DNA from: Pelistega europaea
GTDB lineage: Bacteria; Pseudomonadota; Gammaproteobacteria; Burkholderiales; Burkholderiaceae_B
Assembly (NCBI RefSeq): GCF_013133775.1
Contig: NZ_JABGBO010000001.1
Coordinates: 124,001 to 188,000, forward strand
Reading direction: 5' to 3'
DNA length: 64,000 bases
Of the stretch, positions 35,038 through 45,772 are shown in pieces. The number at the start of each line of letters is the position of its first letter. Position 1 is the stretch's first letter. A program made the translations under genes and the position numbers. The notes beneath the pieces are model-generated. The model did not search any database. It had not been told where the DNA came from and saw nothing but the letters and a program-made list of their open reading frames with translations.

Positions 35038-36327
35038 ATGTCAAGTACCACCGAAATTATCGCTACGGTTCTGTTTTTTCTAGCGATTATCCACACTTTT
35101 TCTGTACCAGTATTTGCACGCCTGGCCCATAAAGGGGGGGTGCATGCAGGTATTTGGCATTTAATGTCGGAGGTGGAGGCTGTTTTTGGTGTATGGGCAA
35201 CAGTACTTATTTTCTTCATGGCAGCGAGTTCGGGGGTAGAGTCTGCCGTCTCCTATATGGATTCGCGTAACTTTACTGAGCCACTATTTGTTTTTGTTAT
35301 CATGGTGATTGCTGGAAGTCGCCCCATTATTGAACTTGTCAAGACAATTGTGCGATTGCTGGCCAAAGTGCTGCCCGTGCAAACTGAGGTGGCAACTTTT
35401 TTTATTACTTTAAGTCTTGTGCCCTTGTCTGGCTCTTTAATTACGGAGCCAGCTGCGATGACCTTGGCGGCTTTGATGCTCAAAGAGGCATTTTTTGAGC
35501 GTACAGGTAATTTGCGGTTTAAGTACCTTGTTGTAGGCGTATTGTTTGTAAATATCTCTATCGGAGGGGTGTTGACCTCATATGCAGCTCCTCCTGTCTT
35601 AATGGTGGCACAGACTTTTGGCTGGGATACTGCTTATATGGCAACCCATTTTGGGTGGCGAGCACTTCTTGCTGTGATGATTAACTCATTAGCCGTTACT
35701 TTTATCTGCCGTCGAGATTTAGTGACACATGCTGTAGGTACTGGTCATGGGATTAATGATGCTGATGGTGATGAGAGTGATATACGTCCTCCAGTGCCTT
35801 TTATTTTGATGGCAATTCATACCTTGTTCTTGGTGACTGTGGTTGTTTTTGCTCATCATGTATCTATTTTTCTGGGGGTGTTGATGCTGTTTATCGGCTT
35901 TTGTGGAGCTTATAGCCGCCATCAAGACCCTTTAATGATTAAAGAAGGGTTAATGGTAGGGTTCTTCCTCGCTGGACTCATCATTCTTGGTGGACTTCAA
36001 AAATGGTGGTTACAGGATTTATTAGCAGGTTTATCTCCTATGGCCTTGTTTTGGGGGGCGTTGTCATTGACGGCTGTGACTGATAATGCAGCATTGACTT
36101 ATCTCGGTTCCTTGGTCGATGGCACAAGCGAAGTATGGCGTTATATGTTGGTTGCAGGGGCAGTGACTGGTGGTGGTTTGACGGTGATTGCTAATGCGCC
36201 TAACCCTGCTGGTTTTGCTATCTTACGCACAACTTTCCCAGCAGAGGCAATTTCCCCCAAGAATCTTATTCTTGCGGCAGCGATTCCTACTTTAGTTGCT
36301 GCTGGTCTGTTCTTGTTGCCTGTGTAG
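35038..36327 (+). CDS. Putative Na+/H+ antiporter (PF07399-type)
   Basis: 429 residues, about eleven membrane helices. The start at 35038 has GAGGGAAAG upstream and follows msrC by 25 bases; a longer frame inside msrC is not needed. IITEPAAMTLAALML-like residues and ALSLTAVTDNAALTYLGSLV are polar re-entrant segments typical of ion antiporters. GGGLTVIANAPNPAGFAIL supports the putative Na+/H+ antiporter family. Ion specificity is inferred. Confidence 0.82.
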   Translation: MSSTTEIIATVLFFLAIIHTFSVPVFARLAHKGGVHAGIWHLMSEVEAVFGVWATVLIFFMAASSGVESAVSYMDSRNFTEPLFVFVIMVIAGSRPIIELVKTIVRLLAKVLPVQTEVATFFITLSLVPLSGSLITEPAAMTLAALMLKEAFFERTGNLRFKYLVVGVLFVNISIGGVLTSYAAPPVLMVAQTFGWDTAYMATHFGWRALLAVMINSLAVTFICRRDLVTHAVGTGHGINDADGDESDIRPPVPFILMAIHTLFLVTVVVFAHHVSIFLGVLMLFIGFCGAYSRHQDPLMIKEGLMVGFFLAGLIILGGLQKWWLQDLLAGLSPMALFWGALSLTAVTDNAALTYLGSLVDGTSEVWRYMLVAGAVTGGGLTVIANAPNPAGFAILRTTFPAEAISPKNLILAAAIPTLVAAGLFLLPV

Positions 36328-36497
36328 GTGTTGCTCAAATACCATGAGAAGGTCATTTTTCGTGTTTTTTAAGAATTTCTAAACGCAGATAGTATTAAAA
36401 GCGTTAAAATAATAGGTTAGATTTTATTTTGACGATTTTGAGACAATGATGTGTGCATGCATACATAATCGTCTTTTTTGTTTTAGAGAGAATTAAC

Positions 36498-36719
36498 GTG
36501 CCTATCTACGTTTACAAATGTTCAAATTGTGGGTGCACCAAAGAGATTCTACAAAAAATGTCGGATCCCCCACTTACCCAATGTCCAGAATGTCATAAAG
36601 ACACTATGGTGAAACAAGTTACTTCCGCAGGCTTTCAACTTAAAGGCACTGGCTGGTATGTGACAGATTTCCGTGGTGGCAATTCTGGTGGTAGCGGTAG
36701 TTCAGGTTCAGATAGTTAA
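36498..36719 (+). CDS. FmdB-type zinc-ribbon protein
   Basis: 73 residues from a GTG start with AGAGAG upstream. The sequence PIYVYKCSNCG with the later CPECHKDTMVKQV gives two CxxC knuckles for one zinc ion. The Gly/Ser-rich tail is usual for FmdB/regulatory zinc-ribbon proteins. It lies upstream of aspS, as in other Betaproteobacteria. Role unknown. Confidence 0.85.
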   Translation: MPIYVYKCSNCGCTKEILQKMSDPPLTQCPECHKDTMVKQVTSAGFQLKGTGWYVTDFRGGNSGGSGSSGSDS

Positions 36720-36810
36720 TTATTATTGGGCATTGTCTTGTTTTAATAGACAGTGCAGATGTCCTTATTCATGCGTGGGGTAGCCCACATCAAATATTCG
36801 GAGCATATTC

Positions 36811-38607
36811 ATGACTCGTACGTGTTATACAGGTGATGTAAACCTAGAGCATTTAGACCAAACGGTAACTTTATACGGCTGGTGTCATCGCCGTCGTGAC
36901 CACGGTGGTGTGATTTTCGTTGACTTGCGTGATCGCGAGGGTTTAGCACAAATTGTTTTTGACCCAGATAATCAAGAAGCGTTCAAAATTGCCGAAGGTA
37001 TCCGTAATGAATACTGCTTGAAAGTTGTTGGTTTAGTACGCCGTCGTCCAGAGGGTACAGTAAACCCTGATCTTAAATCAGGTGAGATTGAGATTTTATG
37101 TCGCAGCGTAGAGGTGCTCAATCCATCTGTTACTCCTCCATTCCAATTAGATGATGAAAATCTTTCTGAGACGATTCGCCTCACACACCGTGTGATTGAT
37201 TTACGTCGCCCTATGATGCAAAACAACCTCAAGTTGCGTTACCGTGTTTCTATGGCTGTGCGCAATTACTTGGATAAGTTAGGCTTCATTGATATTGAAA
37301 CACCTATGTTAACTCGTTCAACACCAGAGGGTGCACGTGATTATCTTGTGCCTTCTCGAGTACATGATGGTCAGTTCTTTGCCTTACCTCAATCACCTCA
37401 ATTATTTAAACAAATGTTGATGGTGGCTGGTTTTGATCGTTATTATCAAATCACAAAGTGTTTCCGTGATGAGGACTTGCGTGCAGACCGTCAACCAGAA
37501 TTCACCCAAATCGACTGCGAAACCTCGTTCTTAAATGAAGTGCAAATCCGAGAAATCTTTGAAGGCATGATGCGTCATGTGTTTAAAGAGGTTAAAGGAG
37601 TGGATTTGGTTAACCCATTCCCTATTATGACTTGGGATGAGGCAATGGCTCGTTTTGGTTCTGATAAACCTGATTTACGCGTGAAGTTAGAGTTTACAGA
37701 GTTGACTGATGTGATGAAAGATGTTGAATTTAAAGTGTTCAACAGCGTTGCTAACATGGCAGGTGGCCGCATCGTGGGCTTACGTATTCCTGGTGGTGCT
37801 GAGCTTTCTCGTAAAGAAATTGACGATTACACACAATTCGTAGGTATTTATGGTGCCAAAGGTCTTGCTTACATCAAAGTTAATGATGTTGCCCAAGGGC
37901 GTGATGGTCTACAATCGCCTATTGTGAAGAATATTCATGACGCAGCTCTTGCTGAAGTAATTAAGCGTACAGGTGCTCAAAATGGCGATATTATCTTCTT
38001 TGGTGCAGATAAGGCTAAAATTGTGAATGATGCCATCGGTGCTTTACGTGTGAAACTTGGCCAAAGTGACTTTGCTAAAGCACGCAGTTTATTTGAAGAG
38101 GGATGGAAGCCTTTATGGGTAATTGATTTCCCAATGTTCGAATATGATGAGGAAGAAGGTCGCTATTCTGCTGCTCACCATCCATTCACTAGTCCAAAAG
38201 ATGGTCATGAGGACTTGCTAGAGTCTCATCCAGAAAAAGCCTATGCTAAAGCCTATGATATGGTGCTTAATGGTTGGGAAGTTGGTGGCGGTTCAGTGCG
38301 TATCCACCGAGCAGATGTTCAAAGTAAGGTGTTTAGCGCATTAAATATTGGGCCAGAAGAGGCCAAAGCTAAGTTTGGTTTCTTGTTGGACGCTTTACAA
38401 TATGGTGCACCTCCTCATGGCGGTCTTGCTTTTGGTCTTGACCGTATAGTAACCTTGATGACTGGTGCTGAGTCTATTCGTGATGTAATTGCTTTCCCTA
38501 AAACTCAACGTGCTCAAGACTTGCTCGTACAAGCACCATCACCAGTAGATGAGAAACAACTACGTGAGTTACATATCCGTTTGCGTAATCCAGTAGATGT
38601 GAAATAA
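36811..38607 (+). CDS. aspS: Aspartyl-tRNA synthetase
   Basis: 598 residues. N-terminal OB anticodon domain ([21 protein letters not shown]), class II motif 2 ([18 protein letters not shown]) and motif 3 ([13 protein letters not shown]) are complete, with the bacterial insertion domain between them. It charges tRNA-Asp; whether it also charges tRNA-Asn depends on other genes outside this window. A perfect bidirectional terminator follows. Confidence 0.96.
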   Translation: MTRTCYTGDVNLEHLDQTVTLYGWCHRRRDHGGVIFVDLRDREGLAQIVFDPDNQEAFKIAEGIRNEYCLKVVGLVRRRPEGTVNPDLKSGEIEILCRSVEVLNPSVTPPFQLDDENLSETIRLTHRVIDLRRPMMQNNLKLRYRVSMAVRNYLDKLGFIDIETPMLTRSTPEGARDYLVPSRVHDGQFFALPQSPQLFKQMLMVAGFDRYYQITKCFRDEDLRADRQPEFTQIDCETSFLNEVQIREIFEGMMRHVFKEVKGVDLVNPFPIMTWDEAMARFGSDKPDLRVKLEFTELTDVMKDVEFKVFNSVANMAGGRIVGLRIPGGAELSRKEIDDYTQFVGIYGAKGLAYIKVNDVAQGRDGLQSPIVKNIHDAALAEVIKRTGAQNGDIIFFGADKAKIVNDAIGALRVKLGQSDFAKARSLFEEGWKPLWVIDFPMFEYDEEEGRYSAAHHPFTSPKDGHEDLLESHPEKAYAKAYDMVLNGWEVGGGSVRIHRADVQSKVFSALNIGPEEAKAKFGFLLDALQYGAPPHGGLAFGLDRIVTLMTGAESIRDVIAFPKTQRAQDLLVQAPSPVDEKQLRELHIRLRNPVDVK

Positions 38608-38623
38608 ACTTTACCTGGTTATA

Positions 38624-38656
38624 AAAAAGCCTTTGTAATTATTACAAAGGCTTTTT
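38624..38656. terminator. Bidirectional terminator between aspS and acs
   Basis: AAAAAGCCTTTGTAAT (38624-38639) and ATTACAAAGGCTTTTT (38641-38656) are perfect inverted repeats, with A and T runs at the ends that serve both converging genes. Confidence 0.88.
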
Positions 38657-38660
38657 GTTT

Positions 38661-40622
38661 TTAAACACTCTGACTTAATTGCTCCATCACTTGAGGGTTT
38701 TCTAGGGTAGATACATCTTGTGTTACCACTTCACCCTTAGCCAGTGAGCGTAATAAACGACGCATAATTTTACCAGAGCGAGTCTTAGGTAAGTTCTCAC
38801 CAAATCGAATATCATCAGGCTGGGCAATCTTGCCGATTTCCTTGGCCACCCACGCCTTAAGCTCGGCAGCAACTTTCTGAGCCTCTTCACCTACTGGGCG
38901 TTCGCCTTTAAGCATGACAAAAGCAACAACTGCTTCCCCTTTAATTTCATGTGGCTTGCCAACTACAGCAGCCTCGGCGACAAGAGGATGAGCAACAAGA
39001 GCAGATTCAATCTCCATAGTGCCTAGGCGGTGACCAGAGACGTTAAGTACGTCATCAATACGCCCCATGATGCGGATATATCCTTTTTCATCGCGAGAAG
39101 CAGAGTCTCCAGCTAGATAAAGTTTGCGACCAAACTCATCAGGGAAGTAAGTAGATACGAAGCGATCATCATTGTTATACACTGTACGCAATAATGAAGG
39201 GAATGGGCGACGAATCACTAATGAACCACCATGACCTGTTGGTACAGAGTGTCCAGTCTCATCGACCACATCAACCATAATACCAGGCAATGGTAGTGTG
39301 CAAGAACCTGGAGTGATAGGGAATGCACCAGGAAGTGGGGCAATCATATTAGAGCCTGTCTCTGTTTGCCACCAAGTGTCTACAATTGGGCAACGAGAGC
39401 CGCCGACTTTTTCGTAGTACCACATCCACGCTTCAGGATTGATTGGTTCACCAACAGAACCTAACAGACGTAGTGAAGATAAATCAAATTTTTCTGGTAA
39501 GTCTGCCCCTAATTTAATCAAAGAGCGAATAGCAGTTGGTGCTGTATAGAATGTGGTGACTTTATGCTTTTCAATCATTTGCCAGAAGCGAGAAGCGTCT
39601 GGGTAGGTAGGAACACCTTCAAAGACAATCTGAGTCGCGCCTACTGCCAGTGGACCATAGCAAATATAGGTATGGCCAGTAATCCAACCAACGTCTGCTG
39701 TGCACCAGTAAACATCGTTGGGTTTGTAATCAAATACCCACATCATAGAGACGATGGCTCCTAGCAAATAACCGCCAGTATGATGTTCTACTCCTTTAGG
39801 TTTACCAGTAGAGCCTGATGTATAGAGAATAAAGAGAGGATCTTCGGCATTCATGACGGTAGGTTCGCAAACATTACTTTGTCCAGCGATAACATCATTC
39901 CACCATATATCACGCCCTGCATCCCAAGGAACCTCGGTCTCTGTGCGCTTAAGTACAATGACTTTTTCGACTGAGGTACAATCTCCTTCGCTGAGAGCCT
40001 CATTTACTGTTGCTTTAAGAGGAGTACGCTTGCCACCACGAACACTTTCATTGGCCGTAATGACAATTTTAGCTTCTGCATCTTGGATACGGTCTTTAAG
40101 TGCTCCAGCAGAGAAGCCTCCAAATACAACAGAGTGTACAGCCCCGATACGTGCGCAGGCCTGCATTGCTACTACGGCCTCTGCCACCATTGGCATATAG
40201 ATAATGACACGATCACCTTTAGTCACGCCAAGAGACTTTAACCCATTGGCAAATTCACACACACGGTGATAGAGTTGCTGGTAGGTAATATGCTCACTAC
40301 TACCATCGTCACGTTCAAAAATAATTGCTGTCTTATCCCCCTTGTCTCCCAAATGGCGATCCAAGCAGTTATAAGAGGCGTTAAGTTCACCATCTGCAAA
40401 CCATTTAAAGAAAGGTGCACGAGATTCATCTAATACTTGCGTAAAAGGTTTATGCCAAGAAATGTACTCATTAGCCAAGTCACGCCAAAATCCTTCATAA
40501 TCAGTTTCAGCTTTTTTGCACAAATCCTGATAGGTTTGCCAGTTAATATTTGCTTGTTTGACAAACGCATCGCTGGGTGCAAAAACACGTTCCTCTTTGA
40601 GGACTGATTCAATCGTAGACAT
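38661..40622 (-). CDS. acs: Acetyl-CoA synthetase
   Basis: 653 residues from the ATG at 40622, which has AGGAGAGC upstream (the frame extends to 40655). The adenylate-forming motif [18 protein letters not shown], the motif [15 protein letters not shown] and the C-terminal lysine region [14 protein letters not shown], the usual acetylation site, are intact. It activates acetate to acetyl-CoA. It is divergent from the hydroxybutyrate dehydrogenase gene, which feeds the same pool. Confidence 0.96.
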   Translation of the reverse strand: MSTIESVLKEERVFAPSDAFVKQANINWQTYQDLCKKAETDYEGFWRDLANEYISWHKPFTQVLDESRAPFFKWFADGELNASYNCLDRHLGDKGDKTAIIFERDDGSSEHITYQQLYHRVCEFANGLKSLGVTKGDRVIIYMPMVAEAVVAMQACARIGAVHSVVFGGFSAGALKDRIQDAEAKIVITANESVRGGKRTPLKATVNEALSEGDCTSVEKVIVLKRTETEVPWDAGRDIWWNDVIAGQSNVCEPTVMNAEDPLFILYTSGSTGKPKGVEHHTGGYLLGAIVSMMWVFDYKPNDVYWCTADVGWITGHTYICYGPLAVGATQIVFEGVPTYPDASRFWQMIEKHKVTTFYTAPTAIRSLIKLGADLPEKFDLSSLRLLGSVGEPINPEAWMWYYEKVGGSRCPIVDTWWQTETGSNMIAPLPGAFPITPGSCTLPLPGIMVDVVDETGHSVPTGHGGSLVIRRPFPSLLRTVYNNDDRFVSTYFPDEFGRKLYLAGDSASRDEKGYIRIMGRIDDVLNVSGHRLGTMEIESALVAHPLVAEAAVVGKPHEIKGEAVVAFVMLKGERPVGEEAQKVAAELKAWVAKEIGKIAQPDDIRFGENLPKTRSGKIMRRLLRSLAKGEVVTQDVSTLENPQVMEQLSQSV

Positions 40623-40817
40623 CGTTGCTCTCCTATTATTAGACTCAGAATGCAAATAAGATAGATACCCGACTATATTGCTTTAGAATTAAAGCATCTG
40701 TAAATGAGTAATTACGCTAATGCTGGTGTAATAACGTTAACAAATTGCTTCATAATCTGCATTTTTATCCTATAAAACGGTATCATATAGCGTTAATTCG
40801 TATTTAGGAGACATATT

Positions 40818-41618
40818 ATGACAACTGAACTTCAAACCTCTCTCAAAGGCAAAGTTGCGCTCGTTACTGGTGCAGCAAGCGGTTTGGGTCGTGAAATTGC
40901 GGAAACTTATGCTAAAGCAGGGGCAGCTGTAGGTGTGGCAGACCTTAATATTGATGGAGCTAATGCTGTCGCCGAGCAAATTAAAGCGGCGGGTGGTCAG
41001 GCCATTGGTTTAGCCATGGATGTAAGTGATGAAACTCAAGTGAACCAAGGTGTTGCTCAGCTTGTGCAAGCCTTTGGGGGGGTGGATATTCTGGTATCCA
41101 ATGCAGGCGTCCAAATTATTGATCCTATTCATAAGTTTGAGTTTTCTCAATGGAAAAAGATGCTGGCTATTCATCTAGATGGTGCATTCTTAACGACAAA
41201 AGCGGTGCTTGAACATATGTATAAAGACAATAAGGGCGGTGTTGTAATTTATATGGGTTCAGTGCATTCACATTTGGCATCTCCTCTCAAGGCTCCCTAT
41301 GTGACAGCAAAACATGGATTGTTAGGATTGGCTCGTACATTGGCTAAAGAGGGGGCTCCTCATAATGTACGCTCTCATGTGATTTGTCCTGGTTTTGTAA
41401 AAACTCCTTTGGTGGAAAAACAAATTGCAGAGCAAGCCAAAGAGCTTAATATCAGTGAAGAAGATGTGGTGAAAAAGGTCATGCTTGGTGGTACTGTAGA
41501 TGGTGAGTTTACGACACCGCAAGATATTGCTCAGACAGCTTTATTTTTGGCAGCATTCCCTAATAAGGCATTGACAGGGCAGTCTGTGGTGGTAAGCCAT
41601 GGCTGGTTTATGCAATAA
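40818..41618 (+). CDS. bdhA: 3-hydroxybutyrate dehydrogenase
   Basis: 266 residues, a classical SDR. NAD-binding [17 protein letters not shown] motif [10 protein letters not shown], catalytic Ser in [10 protein letters not shown] and YVTAKHG (YxxxK). The C-terminal [16 protein letters not shown] and [11 protein letters not shown] follow 3-hydroxybutyrate dehydrogenases. It oxidises 3-hydroxybutyrate to acetoacetate. An AGGAGA site precedes the ATG. Confidence 0.9.
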   Translation: MTTELQTSLKGKVALVTGAASGLGREIAETYAKAGAAVGVADLNIDGANAVAEQIKAAGGQAIGLAMDVSDETQVNQGVAQLVQAFGGVDILVSNAGVQIIDPIHKFEFSQWKKMLAIHLDGAFLTTKAVLEHMYKDNKGGVVIYMGSVHSHLASPLKAPYVTAKHGLLGLARTLAKEGAPHNVRSHVICPGFVKTPLVEKQIAEQAKELNISEEDVVKKVMLGGTVDGEFTTPQDIAQTALFLAAFPNKALTGQSVVVSHGWFMQ

Positions 41619-41751
41619 TTCTTCCGCAAAGAAGTGATGTTGGTGTGGGCCTCTTTGGAGGCTAACGTCATTAGTAATGGTAACCCAAGGTGCTTATCGA
41701 TTATCAAGTATAGTTATGAGCATCTTGTTGTATTTTTTTGAATTATTAGAT

Positions 41752-42621
41752 ATGCGTTTAGATGACTGGCGACAAAGCCAAAATATTGAAGACCGTCGAG
41801 GTGAAAGAGGGACTTCTCGTGGAGGAGTCTCTTTTGGTGGTGGGCGTAAAATAGGTGTTGGTACAGTGGTACTCGCTTTGGCTGCGTGGTACTTTTTAGG
41901 TGTTGATCCTATGACGTTATTAAGTGGTGATTTTTCACCAACGGCCACTTCTGTTTCTACTTCTCGCTCTTCTGATGGTACACAGCCAAGTGATGCAGAG
42001 GGTGTGTTTATCGCTAAAGTATTGAGTACTACAGAGACTGTTTGGGGGCGTATCTTTCAGCAACAGGGCTGGGGGCAGTATCCTCAACCTACATTAGTAT
42101 TGTATACAGGTGCTACACATAGCGCTTGTGGTACTGGTCGAGCACAGATGGGGCCTTTTTACTGTCCTGCAGACCAAAAGGTCTATCTGGATTTAAGTTT
42201 CTTCCGTGAGACAGGACAGCGTCTTGGTGTTAAAGGTGACTTTTCTCAAGGATATGTATTGGCTCATGAGGTTGGGCACCATGTACAACAGCTTTTAGGT
42301 TTATTGGATCAGTACCAGCGTGCCAAACAAGCCCGTCCAGAGCAAGCCAATAAAATATCCATACAATCTGAATTACAGGCAGATTGTTTTGCTGGGCTAT
42401 GGGCACATGAATTAGCCAAGCAAGGTAATGTGATTGAGCAAGGGGATATCGAAGAGGCTATTGAATCAGCACAGGCTGTAGGAGATGATCATATTCAACG
42501 TAGTACCCAAGGTTATGTTGTGCCTGATTCTTTCACTCATGGTAGTTCTGCTCAACGGGTGGCATCGTTTACACGAGGTTTTAAAACTGGCGATATTTAC
42601 CAATGTGGTCTAAAGAGGTAA
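41752..42621 (+). CDS. YpfJ-family neutral zinc metallopeptidase
   Basis: 289 residues. The start at 41752 (MRLDDWRQSQNIEDRRG) matches the family's N-terminus; the ribosome site is weak. One membrane anchor near residue 40-60 (GTVVLALAAWYFLGVDP). The zinc site is LAHEVGHHVQQ (HExxH), with the downstream acidic ligand in SELQADCFAGLWAHE. The catalytic domain should lie outside the inner membrane. Substrate unknown. Confidence 0.88.
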   Translation: MRLDDWRQSQNIEDRRGERGTSRGGVSFGGGRKIGVGTVVLALAAWYFLGVDPMTLLSGDFSPTATSVSTSRSSDGTQPSDAEGVFIAKVLSTTETVWGRIFQQQGWGQYPQPTLVLYTGATHSACGTGRAQMGPFYCPADQKVYLDLSFFRETGQRLGVKGDFSQGYVLAHEVGHHVQQLLGLLDQYQRAKQARPEQANKISIQSELQADCFAGLWAHELAKQGNVIEQGDIEEAIESAQAVGDDHIQRSTQGYVVPDSFTHGSSAQRVASFTRGFKTGDIYQCGLKR

Positions 42622-42714
42622 TAAGAGGTTTTGCTGTAAAAAGCAAGGCTGATTCACTAAAATGAAGAATTGCATTGGATGGACTCAAATAGATTTATTT
42701 ACTAGTAGTTGTTT

Positions 42715-43359
42715 ATGTCATTAGATCAAATTCTTTTTTATATTAGTGTATATGTGCCACCACTGCTTTTTGCTATTACATTGCATGAAGCAGCCCATGG
42801 CTATGCTGCACGTTATTTTGGTGATAATTCAGCCTATGCTGCTGGACGCTTAAGTTTGAATCCAGTCCATCATATTGACCCCATCGGGACGATTGCCTTA
42901 CCGCTCATTTTTATTGTTATGGGTACTCCATTTATCTTTGGATGGGCAAAACCTGTACCGGTAGATATTGGACGCTTACATAACCCCAAGAGAGATATGA
43001 TGTATGTAGCAGCCGCAGGACCATTGGCTAATCTAATGATGGCATTCTTGTGGGCAGTGGTATTGCGCCTGTTGATTGCGCTAGAGTTTGACTCTGAAGT
43101 GCTGATGAGTATGTGTATTTTTGGTATCAAAATTAATATCATTCTCATGCTATTCAATCTTTTCCCTATTCCTCCTCTTGATGGAGGTCGGATTTTAGTG
43201 GGGTTATTACCTATGCGAGCAGCCATCAAGTTGGCAAGTTTAGAGCCATACGGTATGTTTATTGTGGTGGCTTTATTGGCAGTAGGGGCTTTTGAATTTT
43301 TATTTAAAGACCTGTTTATTGGTATTATCAAAGTCATTTTCTATTTGGTAGGGTTGTGA
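42715..43359 (+). CDS. Site-2 protease-family (M50) membrane metalloprotease
   Basis: 214 residues, about five membrane helices. The intramembrane zinc motif TLHEAAHGYAA (HExxH) and the distal LFPIPPLDGGRIL supply the ligands; NPVHHIDPIGT and WAKPVPVD are typical of the short M50 group that lacks a PDZ domain. Substrate unknown. Confidence 0.9.
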   Translation: MSLDQILFYISVYVPPLLFAITLHEAAHGYAARYFGDNSAYAAGRLSLNPVHHIDPIGTIALPLIFIVMGTPFIFGWAKPVPVDIGRLHNPKRDMMYVAAAGPLANLMMAFLWAVVLRLLIALEFDSEVLMSMCIFGIKINIILMLFNLFPIPPLDGGRILVGLLPMRAAIKLASLEPYGMFIVVALLAVGAFEFLFKDLFIGIIKVIFYLVGL

Positions 43360-43459
43360 TTTCGGTACAATAAGCGAAGGATAGTGTTTTTTGCTAGAGT
43401 AATAATGACTTAATGGAACCAAGATTAATTTGGTTCATTGCCAGCTTTTTGGAATACAG

Positions 43460-44416
43460 ATGACAACAAAAATATTAATTGTACGCTCTTCATCGCTAGG
43501 GGATTTGGTGTTCATGCTACCTGCTATTTCGGATATTGCGAAGCATGTTCCTGATGCCCAAATTGATTGGGTGGTCGAAGACGTTTTTAAAGAAATCCCA
43601 TCATGGCATCCAGCAGTTCATCGTGTGATTCCTATCTCTCATCGCAAGTGGCGTAAGTCTTGGTGGTCCAAACAAGCCAGAGAGGGACGAGCAGCGTTTA
43701 AGAAAGATCTTCAAACGACAGAATACGACGTCATTTTGGATATGCAGGCATTGATGAAATCTGTGTGGGTGGTACGTCAGGCAAAAGGCAAAGTGCGTCA
43801 TGGCTTGGATTGGAAGTCTGCTCGCGAGTCGTTGGCTTCTCTATTTTATGATGTCAAACATAAGGTAGAATTTTGGCAACCTGCAGTGACTCGCCAACGC
43901 TTGTTAGCGAGTTTAGCTTTTGGATATACCTATGATGGTCCCCCTGATTTTGGTCTCCAAGCCTTTACTGATGGTGTAGAAATTCAACCTTATGCAGTGA
44001 TTATGCCATCCGCCAGTCGTGATGATAAGTTATGGCCAGAAGCAGATTGGCACGCTGTTTTTGATAGATTGACACAAGCAGGCTTACATCTGAAATTGCT
44101 AGCGGGCAATGAAAAAGAGACTTTACGTGCGCAAGCACTAATTGCGAATTATACGAATGCACAAGTGTTGCCTAGGATGAGTTTGACAGAGGTAGCACAG
44201 GTATTGGCACCAGCTCGCATCATGGTGGGATTGGACAGTGGGTTGACTCATTTATCTGCAGCACTAGGTCGTCCAACCATAGGTATTTATTCTGCTTCAA
44301 CCCCAGTGAGAACTCCTCTAGTGGGCTCGGGATTTACCGCTAGCTTAGGGGATAGAGGTGTTCCTCCCTCTAGAGAAATTGTGTTGAATAAGTTAGAGCA
44401 GGCATTAGCAGAATGA
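43460..44416 (+). CDS. waaC: LPS heptosyltransferase I
   Basis: 318 residues, GT-B fold of glycosyltransferase family 9. KILIVRSSSLGDLVFMLPA at the N-terminus and MVGLDSGLTHLSAALGRPTIGIY near the ADP-heptose site are diagnostic. It adds the first heptose to Kdo in the LPS core. Its stop overlaps the waaA start by four bases. Confidence 0.93.
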   Translation: MTTKILIVRSSSLGDLVFMLPAISDIAKHVPDAQIDWVVEDVFKEIPSWHPAVHRVIPISHRKWRKSWWSKQAREGRAAFKKDLQTTEYDVILDMQALMKSVWVVRQAKGKVRHGLDWKSARESLASLFYDVKHKVEFWQPAVTRQRLLASLAFGYTYDGPPDFGLQAFTDGVEIQPYAVIMPSASRDDKLWPEADWHAVFDRLTQAGLHLKLLAGNEKETLRAQALIANYTNAQVLPRMSLTEVAQVLAPARIMVGLDSGLTHLSAALGRPTIGIYSASTPVRTPLVGSGFTASLGDRGVPPSREIVLNKLEQALAE

Positions 44417-45765
44417 ATCAATTTTTTTATACATTGTTATTGCGAACTCTTAAACCTCTTGCACTGAAAGTACTTGAACGTAAGGCACAAAAGGCAGGAG
44501 GAAGTTGGGATATTCGAGGTTCAGAACGATTTGGTATCTATCCTCAGACACCCACTACTTTGTTAGATAGCGAACAGGATGATTTTCCTATTCATGGACA
44601 TAGGTTTGAGTTTAAGCGACCAGTCTGGGTTCATGCAGTTAGTTTGGGAGAGACAAGAGCCGCTCATACATTTATTCGTATTTTGTTGGATCAGGGCTAT
44701 CCTGTATTGCTGACACATATGACAGCAACCGCCAGAGTGCAAGGAGCAAGATTATTCTCTGAGGATATAGGAGAGGGTAGATTAGTTCAATCATGGTTGC
44801 CCTATGATTTGCCAGAGGCGGTGAATGGTTTTTTAGAACATTGGAAACCTCGCTGCGGTATCTTGATTGAAAGAGAGGTCTGGCCTAATTTAATTGATGT
44901 GGCTAGCAAGAAAAATGTTCCGATGATTTTAGCCAGTGCACGTTTATCAGATAATTCAGTTAAACAAGTCAAAATGATGGGGAGTGTACTTCAAAAGGCT
45001 TATCAACGCTTGTCACTTATCTTGGCACAAAGTCACCAAGATGCAGAGCGATTTATGGAGATTGGCTTGCCCAAACCGCAGGTAATCGGTAATTTGAAGT
45101 TTGACCTGAATGTGTCCACACAGCAGCAAATGATGGGGGTGCAGTTGCGCCAGCATTTACAACGCCCAGTTATTGTGATTGCAAGCACCCGAGATGGCGA
45201 GGAGCAGGTATTTATTCAAAATATTATTGCTGAGAGAACGGTGGATATGGTTGCGTCAGATGATGCCCCACAGACTCCTCTTTACGTGATTATTCCACGT
45301 CATCCACAACGTTTTGCTCAAGTGGATAGTCTGCTGCAAAAGTCGAATTTACGTTATGTGCGTCGTTCTGATAATCCTACGGATGAACAAATTAAACAAG
45401 TAGATGTCTTATTTGGTGACACATTAGGAGAGATGTTCTTCTACTATGGCATGGCGGATGTCGCAATTATTGGAGGGAGCTTCGGAGATTTTGGAGGACA
45501 AAATCATATCGAGGCTTGTGCAGTAGGAGTGCCTGTGATTGTGGGTCCACATACAAAGAATTTTGAAAAGTCCGTTAATGACGCCATTATTGAGGGAGCT
45601 GCTCGACGGACAGATAATGAACAAAATGCACTATTGTTGGCTAACCAATTGCTCAAAGATAATGCATTGCGGTTACAGATGGGCAAGGCAGGTAAACAGT
45701 GGTTGCAACTACATCAAGGTGTAAGTCAACGACTATTTGATATGCTATTGCCCTATTTATCGTGA
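44413..45765 (+). CDS. waaA: Kdo transferase
   Basis: 450 residues, with an N-terminal membrane-anchoring stretch (LLLRTLKPLALKVLERK). VHAVSLGETRAAHTFIR, WLPYDLPEAVNGFLEHW and GPHTKNFEKSVNDAI follow WaaA/KdtA. It transfers Kdo from CMP-Kdo to lipid A precursor at the inner face of the inner membrane. It is coupled to waaC (ATGA). Confidence 0.93.
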   Translation: MNQFFYTLLLRTLKPLALKVLERKAQKAGGSWDIRGSERFGIYPQTPTTLLDSEQDDFPIHGHRFEFKRPVWVHAVSLGETRAAHTFIRILLDQGYPVLLTHMTATARVQGARLFSEDIGEGRLVQSWLPYDLPEAVNGFLEHWKPRCGILIEREVWPNLIDVASKKNVPMILASARLSDNSVKQVKMMGSVLQKAYQRLSLILAQSHQDAERFMEIGLPKPQVIGNLKFDLNVSTQQQMMGVQLRQHLQRPVIVIASTRDGEEQVFIQNIIAERTVDMVASDDAPQTPLYVIIPRHPQRFAQVDSLLQKSNLRYVRRSDNPTDEQIKQVDVLFGDTLGEMFFYYGMADVAIIGGSFGDFGGQNHIEACAVGVPVIVGPHTKNFEKSVNDAIIEGAARRTDNEQNALLLANQLLKDNALRLQMGKAGKQWLQLHQGVSQRLFDMLLPYLS

Positions 45766-45772
45766 GAGAAGT